The position numbers were made by a program, and so were the translations under genes. From contig JALXBP010000135.1 of NCBI GenBank assembly GCA_026991395.1, forward strand, positions 1-37,676: a DNA stretch of 37,676 nt, given 5' to 3'. The notes beneath the pieces were generated by a model. It had not been told where the DNA came from and ran no database searches. It was given only the letters and a program-made list of their open reading frames with translations. The DNA is from Anaerolineae bacterium (GTDB lineage: Bacteria; Chloroflexota; Anaerolineae; B4-G1; SLSP01). Shown piece after piece: positions 17,901 to 27,100 of the stretch; the stretch's first letter is position 1; the number at the start of each line of letters is the position of its first letter.

Positions 17901-19720
17901 GTGCTCGTGAAACGGCACCAGTGGCGCTCGTCAGGCGGCAAAGCCCGCCAATCCTCAATGGTGATCGTCTGCGTCGGTGCAACCGCCCCGTCCCACAGCG
18001 GATAGTTGCCCGACTGCCAATAGTTGCCCGACTGCCAAAGGTAGGGTTCATTACGCACCCAGATCGTCTCACCATCGTTGGTGGAAAGGATGACGTGCTG
18101 ATCGGCGTAATCCACGATGGGGGCGATGAGATAGACCCAGTCGGTCAAGACCGGCGAGAGGGCCGCCGTCTCCTCCTTGTTCTCCAGCGGCATAGCGAGG
18201 TCGAGGTAGAGGCCCTCCTGCGGGATGCGATAATGACGATCAGGTTCGAGGTCGCGATCGCCGACCAGCCGCGCCGCCATGCGTGAAGTCAGGCGGAAGG
18301 GCTTGTGGCGCGTCAGCACGGGACGACCCGCCTCCTCACGGTAGAAGACTCCCTGCGCGAAGACCGCCTCACCGGAGGCGAGCGTCTCCGGCTCCGTCTC
18401 CGCCCGGAAATCGAGCGTGATGCCGACGTGAGCGGAAAGCGTCCCTATCACCCAGACAAGCTGCGTCGAGCCGTCGGGTGCGGTGAAGATGACCGTCGGC
18501 GAAGGGACAACGGTCGTTGTGAGCAGACGATAGCCGGGGGCAATCGTTTCCGTGACCACCGCATTGTGCAGCGGGGCATCCCAGAGGTTGCGGAGATGCA
18601 ACGTTGCACTGACGGGCACCACCTCATAGGCGGGGAACTCGTGGGAGGGATAGACCGGGTTGAATGTCTGCACCGCATCGCCGTAAAAATCGACGTGGCT
18701 GCTCAAAGCCATCATCAGAGCATCGAGGAAGATGGGGGCCTCATCGCGATGACGTTCATCGGTAGGATGACCAAAGACGGCCACGACCTCGCCGCGACCA
18801 TATGGCTGCCGGATGATGGCAGGCAGCGCCGTCCCGTCCCTGGTATTGACAAAGGTTGCGATGACCTCGGTCGATTCATCGGGGTAGAAGAGAGGATCGT
18901 CCAGGACGTACAATGTCGTCGTGACCCAGCTATAGGCCATCGGCGAGTCCGCCTGCTCGATGCGCAGACGCCCGCGGTTCTCGAAGGCATCCTCGGGCTG
19001 CAGGTAGTCGAGGATCGACTGCGTGGTATCCACGCTCCCCTCGGGCAGCAGTCCCGCCCGCTCGGCCAGGCCCGCCGCCGTCCCCTGTACATAGAGCGTC
19101 CCCCCTTCTTCCACGAAACGGCGCAGGGCCTCCAGCCCACCCGCCTCCTCCAGGCGGGCTATGACCTCCTCCTGAGCATCGAGGCGGTAGGCCGGGAGGA
19201 TCAACAGCGCATCATTCTCCAGGCCGGAGACGACGGTCGTCTCCGTGAGCACCTCGTAAGGCAACGCGCCGCCGAGATAGCCGTCGAGGAGTTGTCGTAT
19301 CGAGGCAAGCTCCCAGCCTGCCACCACCTCCCCTTCCTCATACGGGACCCGCACACTCGAACGGAAGACGGCTACGCCGTCCCCGTAGAGCGCATAGGCC
19401 CGCGTCGGCACCTCCCCCACCGTCGAGGTCAGGCTCGTACACCGGGCACAACTCCACGGCTCCCCCTCGGGGACGATGAGATCGCCGGGGAGGGCCTCCG
19501 TCGTCGTCACGGCAGACCGCCAAAGCCGCCCACCTTCCGCCAGGTGGCGGAATGCACTTTGGTAAGCCGCCTGTCGATCGAGCTGATTGCGCCCCAGAGG
19601 AACCAGCGTGCCGCCCACGCCCGCACGCATCGGCGTCGCCTGCAGGCTCCGATGGATGCCCAGCGCAGCCACGATCAACAACACCGCTACAGCTACCAAC
19701 CGAGTGATCCTCTGCATCAT
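14966..19720 (-). CDS. Large secreted multidomain protein (DUF11-like repeats, CARDB-like C-terminus)
   Basis: Start MMQRITRLVAVAVLLIVAALGI (signal peptide) at 19720 preceded by AAAGGGGG; DUF11-like segments (TLTLPEGVTATEAIPPW...LTWSLGDLAP); CARDB-like PDLRVRNLVIDADDPQRLSVTVSNDGVATATNFWVDLYLD...VRESNEDNNAF. Confidence 0.88.
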   Translation of the reverse strand: MMQRITRLVAVAVLLIVAALGIHRSLQATPMRAGVGGTLVPLGRNQLDRQAAYQSAFRHLAEGGRLWRSAVTTTEALPGDLIVPEGEPWSCARCTSLTSTVGEVPTRAYALYGDGVAVFRSSVRVPYEEGEVVAGWELASIRQLLDGYLGGALPYEVLTETTVVSGLENDALLILPAYRLDAQEEVIARLEEAGGLEALRRFVEEGGTLYVQGTAAGLAERAGLLPEGSVDTTQSILDYLQPEDAFENRGRLRIEQADSPMAYSWVTTTLYVLDDPLFYPDESTEVIATFVNTRDGTALPAIIRQPYGRGEVVAVFGHPTDERHRDEAPIFLDALMMALSSHVDFYGDAVQTFNPVYPSHEFPAYEVVPVSATLHLRNLWDAPLHNAVVTETIAPGYRLLTTTVVPSPTVIFTAPDGSTQLVWVIGTLSAHVGITLDFRAETEPETLASGEAVFAQGVFYREEAGRPVLTRHKPFRLTSRMAARLVGDRDLEPDRHYRIPQEGLYLDLAMPLENKEETAALSPVLTDWVYLIAPIVDYADQHVILSTNDGETIWVRNEPYLWQSGNYWQSGNYPLWDGAVAPTQTITIEDWRALPPDERHWCRFTSTYGIHTELPLRATAPMTDYGSFITIPPTYTDVLTVTDDHVLLLPCWPLVWHLGEMPPYWYDEPLIRYGVHSRELLGREVVFEGTPREGTVVLPNQAGSIYVAAGTEAVPFREYLEAATPYAPAAPSPSRLTYRDVWSRTHTMPLRATFYDVWDWDSCATCSPDFEQHAGVNVTFGIWVDMDGDGFCERRVNDLPTRWPESIIVRYLAKTYSADPNGEGRTIDPDENLLLFPIFRGLGIRLAPWQGSWSRAYSPLTPGYASLVSVTTYPDRDELLFHLRIPLGTSNSFVLTATVENEEDNREGQFKLDDGPQLIYHQVVAGPNRYEIYDGHTHVVEGYRSDGEVEKWGGPTAVSVYSDTLAFIYTMRDPYEPRQWISRYDPFFKAWGYGDLVWSVYVGGHREKQLFHSYLHAGERTLVRLALENNTGITLTGLVPSLQLPRGMTATLLYTDPATAPEPIWAELAFLNRETVPDGWRSLWYFELEVGDDLPSELWNRIIEIPITVAADNLPHGYDVPPLHLAMVGEGDEVPAYLSAPATGLVLTDRLPSNVHLRSATWITDAALLQALQQAAEVDAAHPDSDTLAALFTTMVPTIPFVEDANGVVTFELPSEARTLAPQQAVAALATISRAHHGPNIVNEGPGIRYTDPFGVQWAASGNKVTVEAHGAAIWVDYFCEGGWGESPQSATADVLAVDGECYIPTYGPSEVLIRVTAYNAGDAIARDVTVTLTLPEGVTATEAIPPWSSLEGRELTWSLGDLAPAAWRQFEIVLYVEPEGAWEEESIPVTEGTRYVGKMTAIENSWGTFFDDFSHAVVSGEAAGPFRLNVRRVVKSLYLPVLTRDFGYMPDLRVRNLVIDADDPQRLSVTVSNDGVATATNFWVDLYLDPSRPPVVNTAWESVSVYGLSWFIPRLDAGEELTLTFGDAYYRADDSRWPEQWQAGSHSVWAFVDSWGAPAPWAAVRESNEDNNAFGPLVFTAGR
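18003..18038. repeat. 18-bp perfect tandem duplication inside the large secreted CDS
   Basis: TAGTTGCCCGACTGCCAA twice in tandem; encodes WQSGNYWQSGNY. Confidence 0.9.
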
Positions 19721-19838
19721 TCGCCCCCTTTGCTCTATGGCAGTCCGGCGCTCTCGCCGTCGATGAACGCACCTCGGCCATCGGCAAGCCGCCCAAGGCC
19801 CGAGCCGTCGTCCCGGCCCGCCGGTAGCGAATCGCAAA

Positions 19839-19898
19839 TTCCCTTTGAGGGAAACGGCCTTAGCCTTCAAGGCTACGGGCATTTCCCTTGAAGGCTAA
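19839..19898. repeat. Compound palindromic intergenic element
   Basis: Perfect 13-bp inverted repeat TTAGCCTTCAAGG (19860-19872) / CCTTGAAGGCTAA (19886-19898) plus TTCCCT-ttg-AGGGAA (19839-19853). Confidence 0.8.
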
Positions 19899-20090
19899 AC
19901 GGTGCCCGATGCCATCCAGGCGCGACGCCCCTCCCCGTCCTTCCCACGCAGAGCGGAGGGGTGAGCAAGCCTGCCTCGGTGGTGCTGAACACCTGCCGGA
20001 CGGTCACCAGAAAAGAACGGCAGTACATGTTGCTTATGCATCCAGGGACCCCATCATGTGGTAATACAACTCCCGTTCCTGAGCACAAAA

Positions 20091-21122
20091 TTAATTTTGC
20101 ACCAGTTCCGTAGCCGGTGACCACCGAAGCGGTATGGATTTTTGCATCGCATCGAGCGATTTGATACACAAGGCTCTGTTTTCTTGACAAAGAAAAGTCA
20201 ATTGCCCTTTTCCCGTCCACAGAAAGTTGTAATATACTGGGGTATCAATCCAGTCTATTTCGTCTGTCGCTAAACCGATCAATCTGATGCCATCACGCCT
20301 TTCACCGGTTCCACAAGACACAGCAACCGCCAGCCATCGAGCGTCAGGGGACAATCGTAGGTTGTGGATTTCTTGAGAGATGGTCCCGCCACAGACGGGT
20401 ATCTCGCGTTCTTTCTTCTCCCGGACCTCAATTTCTATGACATAGTCAGATGTCAGTTGGGCAGAGCTGTATGCAGTGGCGATCAATCTATCGCCCCCGC
20501 GCCATATCACATCGGAAAACATTCTCTCCGGCGTAGCCGAGAGCAACAGATCTGCATTGCCCGTGGCGAGATTGACCAAGTACAACCCACTCTGAGGCGA
20601 GTTTAACATACGGACAACGGCCAAATGGTCAGTGGAGGGAGACCAGGCGCATAACGTTCCCCCTTCAATGAATTGTATTATCCTGCCGTCTTGAGAGGAA
20701 AGGATGTAGATCCCGTTTTTATTCTCTGATGTGGTACTTGCTGCTGCTGGGATAGCAATATATTGTCCATCGCGGGATATCCTGGTCTCGTAAATGGCGG
20801 GCGATGTGAATGTGTTCAGACGAGTAGCATTGTCACGATCCCCAAGGTTCATTTTGTATAACTCGCATTGTTCTTGATCGCACAAATAAAAGACCAGCCA
20901 CGATCTGTCCGGCGAGAGCCTGACGCCTTGTAGAGTACCTGCCATCTTCCCTTCGTCCGTTTGTATTCCCGCGGCAAGATCAACCTCTACAATAACGGTT
21001 TCCCCATCAGCATAAGCTGTATAGTACACCACGGGATGCTCGACATCACCGGCACATCCTTGGACAAAGGACAGCACTAGAAAGAGTAATATCACGAGCA
21101 GCATTTTAAACTCATTTTTCAT
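20091..21122 (-). CDS. Predicted lipoprotein with TolB/WD40-like beta-propeller repeats; candidate immunity protein
   Basis: MKNEFKMLLVILLFLVLSFVQGC lipobox; repeated LSPDRSWLVFYLCD, SRDGQYIAIPA, LSPDARWLAVAVS; SD AGGAGG before ATG 21122. Confidence 0.85.
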   Translation of the reverse strand: MKNEFKMLLVILLFLVLSFVQGCAGDVEHPVVYYTAYADGETVIVEVDLAAGIQTDEGKMAGTLQGVRLSPDRSWLVFYLCDQEQCELYKMNLGDRDNATRLNTFTSPAIYETRISRDGQYIAIPAAASTTSENKNGIYILSSQDGRIIQFIEGGTLCAWSPSTDHLAVVRMLNSPQSGLYLVNLATGNADLLLSATPERMFSDVIWRGGDRLIATAYSSAQLTSDYVIEIEVREKKEREIPVCGGTISQEIHNLRLSPDARWLAVAVSCGTGERRDGIRLIGLATDEIDWIDTPVYYNFLWTGKGQLTFLCQENRALCIKSLDAMQKSIPLRWSPATELVQN

Positions 21123-21135
21123 TTGCAACCTCCTG

Positions 21136-24100
21136 CTACGGACCATACCACTTATTAGATAGATAAAGGTTGGTTCCTTCTACTGACCAATGCTTGAAGT
21201 CGCTATCAGATTTTGCTTTATCCATCATCCGTTGGTAGATATCGGAACCATGCCCAAAGTATAAAGCTTCAGGAAATTGGTCCGGCTCACATCCGTTGAG
21301 AATGCCTCGTGCAATGTCCAATGCCTCAAACCAACTCTGCCTGTCCGGGCTTTCCCAGCCTAGTCCTGCTTGCCCCTTCTTGTGAACTAGGTAGTCCTCT
21401 GTTACGTCTTTCGTCTTCCACTCCTCGTATCCTTGGAATTGATGGGGTTGATCTAATACTCCTTGGATTGTATTCGGGAAATCACTAGAATCACGGCGGT
21501 GGACAATGACATATCCTATTGCCCTCATAGCCCTTCTCCTAGCATCTCGATTGCTGTTTTTTCCTCTCTGTTCGGCCCATATAGCCTTAGCCAGCATGAT
21601 CTCTTGAGGAGAATACTGCCTCTGGCGTTCTCTGGCATAGGCATTCGCTTCCTTCCAATAAGATGGCCAGTCGATTTTCCCCTGATTCAAAACATATCCA
21701 GGGTCACCATCTCCCGAGTAATATCCGCATCTGTCTCCATTGTCAGGCGTCGGCGTTTTTTCCTCTCCATATCCTTGTGCTCCATCACCCGATTGGTTCG
21801 GCGATGGAGTTGATGAGGATGAAGATGAGGATGTGGATGTGGAAGTGGAACCAAGTCCCGGCGTCGGTTCTATCGAAGTTGGTGTCTCTTCAGGCGTGTA
21901 ATTGTTGCCACCATTATCACACCCAGCAAGAACGGCCATTATCAAAATTACCATCGTTAGAGATACGATCAGTAATATACGAGAACGCTTCCTCCTCTTT
22001 CCTGTAACAACCACTGTCATTTGTAACAACGGTAATAGCCCCATCAGCAAGCCGATAGGATCAGTCAGCGGTATTGGGCGGTTTTGGTGCCTGGTTGACC
22101 AATACGCGCCTCGCACCGGATCATAGTATCCCCAAGGCGACGAATAAAGCCCTGCCTCTACATCATACCCCAGACCAACATAAGCAAAGAACTGCAACTC
22201 CCAATTGGCTACTAACGGGAAGCCATACTCATCATACAAGTATGGCCTAACCAGGTCGCCGTTTTCGTCCGCCAAGCCTGCCACACTATCGGAGCCATCA
22301 TATTCGTACCAGTAGCGGTCGCCGGCAAAGCCGGTGGCCGGGTTGGGCAGCCGCTCCATCTCGAAGGGGCGGCGCAGGCCGGTCAGCGGCGAGGGAGCCA
22401 GGTAGTAGTAGGTCTCCGTTACCGTGCCGCTCACCGCCAACTGCGCCCCGATGATGTCGAGGCCGTCGTAGAGGTAGGTGATGACCTGCGTGAGCGTGAT
22501 GCCGCCGGGGTAGGCGACCGCTTTGCGGACGCGCCGCCCGTAGCCGTCGTAGGTGTAGGTGGCGACCATCGTCACGGTGATGGCCGCGCTGTCGCTCATC
22601 GTCTTGGTCACGCCCACCAAACGATCCTCGCGGTCATAGAGGTAATCGGTGAGCAAGGTCGTGCCGTTGGTCAAGATTTCGGTCTCGCGCACCCGGTCGC
22701 CGTTCCCGTTGTAGTCCAGCGCGGTCTCGCGGTCCGGCTCCTGGATGCGGATCAACTGGTTGGCCGCGTTGTAGGTGTAAGCCACCGCCTCCGGGCGCGG
22801 GGCGACGGGCAGTTCGGGCAGGCCGGGGTCGGGGGCCAGTACCGTGCCCGTCTTGGTCAGCCGGTTGCCCACGGCGTCGAAGGTGTAGGCGGTATCGCTC
22901 GCCGGGTCCTCGGTGGCGGCGTTGACCAACCGGTCCAGAGCGTCATATTGGTAAGTGTGGGTGATGACGACGGGCGTCGGGCTGCCGTCGAAGGCGGCGC
23001 GGGTCTCGATCACTTGGGTGCGGTTGCCCACCTTGTCCATCGCATAGGCGTAGGCACTTTGGGGATGGGCCGCGCCCAGTTTGCGGTGGTCAATCCCGGT
23101 CAGCCGGCCTGCGTCGTCGTAGGTGTAGGTGGAGGCGACGTCGTTGGGGCGCAAGATGCGCGTCACCTGGCCCAGCGGGTTGTACTCGAAGGTGCTGGCG
23201 TCGCCGTGGGGGTCGGTGAAGGTGGTGAGCCAGTCGTTGGCGTTGTAGGCGTAGGCGACGGCGTAGCCGTTGGGGTAGGTCAGGCCGGTCAGGTTGCCCA
23301 GCGCGTCGTAGGTGCGGGTGATGGTGCGCCCCAGCCAGTCGGTGGTCGTCGTGCGGCGGCCCAGGGCGTCATAGGTGTAGGTCGTGCAGCCCAGGCCGTC
23401 GCACATCTGGAGTTCGTTCCCCTCCAGGTCGTAGGTGAAGGTGACGGGGTGCAGGGTCGGCGGGGTGGAGCCGTAGCGGACGGCGGTCAGGCGGTCGTTG
23501 CTGTCGTACTCGTAGTAAGTGGCCCGCCACATCGCGTCCACGCGGCGGATCAGCCGTCCCGCCGCGTCGTAGGCGTAGGACCATTGCTTCCCCAGGGGAT
23601 TGACCTCGCGCTTGAGTTGATTGAGGAAATTGTACGCAAAAGTAGTCGCGCTCCCGTTGGCGTCGGTGATGACCGTCAGGTTGCCCACCTCGTCGTAACC
23701 GTAGCGGGTCGTGCCGCTGAGAGGGTCGGTGACGGCGATGAGGCGGCCCAGGGCATCGTAGTCGTACCCCGTCGTGTGGCCGTTGGCGTCGGTGACGGCG
23801 ATGACGCGCCCCAGGGCGTCGCGGGCGTACTCGGTGGCATTGCCCAGCGGGTCGGTCGTTTTGAGCAGGCGGCCCAGCGGGTCGTAGTCGTAGGTGGTGG
23901 CCTTACCCTGCGCGTTGACCTGCCGCACCAGGTTGTAGACGGCGTCATACTCCATCGTCGTGGTGTAGCCCAGCGCGTCGGTGAACTGCACCGGCAGGCC
24001 GGCCAGGTTGTAGGTCGTGGCGACGGTGTGGCCGTTGGCGTCGGTGACGGCCACCGGGGTGTCCTCGGCGTCGTAGGTGTAACGGGTGACGCCCCCCAGA

Positions 24101-27100
24101 GGATCGGTGATGGTTACAGCGTTGTCGTTCTCGTCGTAGGTGAAGGTGGTGGCAAAGCCGTTGGGCGAGGTGATGACCACCGTATTGCCCACGGCGTCAT
24201 AGGCGTACTGGGTCGTGGGCCGCTGGCCGTCGGGGAGGATGGGCTGCATCACGGCGGTCAGCCGGTCCAAGGCATCATAGGCGTAGTCGGTGCGGTGGCC
24301 CAGCGGGTCCACCTGAGCGGTGCGGTTGCCCACGGCGTCGTACTCGTAGCGGGTGACGTTGCCCAGCGGGTCCTTGACCGCCACCAGGCGGCCCAGGGCG
24401 TCGTAGGTGTAGTCGGTCACCTCGCCGCGCGGGCCGATGATGCGCACCAGTTGATCCTCGGCGTTGTAGCAGTACTCGGTGCGGTGGCCTGCCGCGTCAA
24501 TGAGGTACTTGAGCCGGTTGGCGGCGTCGTAGATCATCCGCGTGCGGTAGCCCAGGGGGTCTATCGTGGCGACGACGTTGCCGTTGGCGTCGTACTCGTA
24601 GCGGGTGACGGCGCCGGTGGGCTCGGTGACGGCGAGCAGCCGTCCGGCGTCGTCGTACTCGTAGCGGGTAACGTGCCCGGCGGCGCCGGTCATCGCCACG
24701 CGACGGTAGAGTTGGTCATAGGTGTAGTGCGTCCAGTGACCCAGAGGATCGCGCTCGCCGGTCAGTTTGAGGTTGGCGTCGTATTGGTAGAGCCGCTCTC
24801 CGCCCCGTCGGTCAACGGAGCGCACCAGCAGGTCGTTCAGGTCGTACTCGAAGGTAGAGACGTGCCCCTTGGGGTCGGTGATGCGGGTGATGTTACCCCG
24901 GTCGTCATACTCGAAGGTGACGGTGTGGCCGTTGGCGTCGGTGTAGGTGGTCTCCCGCCCGGCGGCGTCGTAGGTGGAGCGGGACTCGGTGCCGTCGGGG
25001 TAGATGGTGCGCACCAAGTTGCCATAGTCATCGTACTCGTAACGGGTGGCATGCCCCAGGGCGTCGGTGATGACGGTCGGCTGGCCCCAGGCGTTGTACG
25101 CGGCCTGCGTCTCCGAGCCGTCCGGGGCGACGGCGCGGGTCAGGTTGCCGTGTTCGTCGTACTCGTAGTGCCAGGTGTGGCCCAGCGCGTCGGTCATCGA
25201 AATGACCTGATTGTGCGTGTCATAAGTCCAGCGGGTGACGTCGCTGGTGTAAGTCGCCCCGGCGGGGATGGGGTCGTAGCGGGCGGTGACGTTGCCCCGC
25301 TCGTCGTACTCGTAGCGGGTGACGTTCCCGTTGGCGTCGGTGCGGCTGGTGAGGTTGTAGTCGGCGTCGTACTCGTTGTGGACGGTGTTGCCCGCCGCGT
25401 CCTGCTCCTGCGTCACGCGGTTCAGTTCGTCCCAGTGATAGACCTCCTGGTGGCCCAGGTTGTCGGTGAAGGTGGTGATGCGGTTGGCCGGGTCGTAGGC
25501 GAAATAACTGTGCGTGCCGCTGGCGTCAATCTGCTCGACCACGCGGTCCCGGTCGTCATAGGTGTTCTGGAGGAAAAGGAACCCCTCGCCGTCCCACTCT
25601 TTGGTCATCCGGTGACGGCTGTCGTACTGGAAGCGGCGCAACGTGTCGGAAGCGAGAGCGATGCGGGTCAGGTTGCCGTCGCCGTCGTACTCGAAGGTGT
25701 AGGTGCGGCCATCCCACAAGGCCATGCGCGTGATGCGGCTGTTCTCGTCGCTCGTCAGAGTGATCGTGCGGCCGGCGTCGTCGTGAATGGCGGTCAGCGG
25801 CGGGCGGGGAACATCCTCGCCGTCCTGCCAGTTGTCCTGGCCGCTGAGGTCGTAATCGAAGTGCAGCCCGTTGCCCCGGCGGTCGCGCTGCTCGGTCAGG
25901 ATGCCGAAACCGCCCACCGTCCGGCTGAAGACCAGCGTCACCTCATCCGGCGTAGTCCACTCCCAGCCCTGGTCGGTGAGGGTCAGGCGGTCGTAGACAC
26001 CGGCCGGGGCGTCGTAGCCGCTGCCGTTCCAGGTGTAATGATAAGTGCGCCCGTCGGCCAGGGCGATGCTCACCGAGTCGTCGCTGTACTGCTGAGCGCG
26101 GGCATTGTAGGGGAAGGACCAGCCGTAGCCGAAGAGGTCGCTGCGCCAGTCCTGGGAGTTGTAGGTCAGCGTCAGGTCGAAGTCCAGCCCGCCGCGGCCG
26201 GGGATGCGGGCCAGGCGCACCTGGACGACGTGGTTGCCGGTCGAGAAACTGACCGGGTCGCCGCCGTAACGCTGATAATTCTGATAGCCCAAGTCGCGCA
26301 GTTTACGCAGAACCTCCGGCGACGGAGGGTCGGGGATGGGAGGCGGTTGGTTGTCCTCGCCGCAGGTCAGGCCCAGTTCGGTCAGGCGGTTGGCGATGGC
26401 CGCGTAGGTGGCGTCCACGACGAGGTCAAAGTGGGTGTGGATAACCGGCCAGTCATAGTTGTGATCTAAGAAGAGGGTCTCGATGTGGGCATAGTGAGGG
26501 GCGACGTTGTAAAACTCTGCATACGGCAATAGGGGATGTGAACCACCCCAGCGATGAGGACGGCTCGTGTAAGTAGTGATAGCGCTAAAGAACTTGTTGA
26601 CGAGGGCAACATCGTTAGAGCGGTGATTATGGTCACGAGCCCAAGCCCATAGTCCACCGTCGTTCCTCACGCCCCACGGATGTCCACGAAGGGCGTTAAA
26701 GGCCAAAGTAACAAACATATCGGCGCCAAAATTACGCGCCCGCCGAGCACGGGAAGAACGAGGGACATACCCCTGCCTTTGCGAGGCATTACGGGTAATG
26801 AGAATATCCACGTGGCAGTTGTTGTCTATGAATCGCTGGCGGACATCTCTGGCCAAGCGGTAAGCGTAAGGGCCTTCCCACACCGTCCCCACACCGGGCC
26901 AATAGGCCCGTCCAACGTTATCGTCAGGGTCCAAGGCCAGTTTCATATTCTGAGCCGCTGCCATCGACAGAGAAGCCTCAGAAAGCTGGGGACGGGAGGC
27001 CAGCGGGGCCATCGGGACGAATTGCCCGACCTCCTCGTTCTCCGCCACGATCATCTGTTGTTCACCATAGTTCGCACCGGTCGGGAGCCAATCCTCGCTC

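Noticed and set aside
16673-19891. + strand ORFs 16673-18286 and 18305-19891
   Set aside because: Antisense to the large secreted protein; Arg/Gly/His-rich translations without domains.
19873-20220. 115-aa - strand ORF between the secreted protein and lipoprotein
   Set aside because: Overlaps the lipoprotein 3' end in another frame and runs into the palindromic element; no SD or recognisable motif.
22948-26469. 1173-aa ORF on + strand
   Set aside because: Exactly antisense to the RHS repeats. Valine/glycine-rich monotone translation caused by repeated YD codons; no SD or domain.
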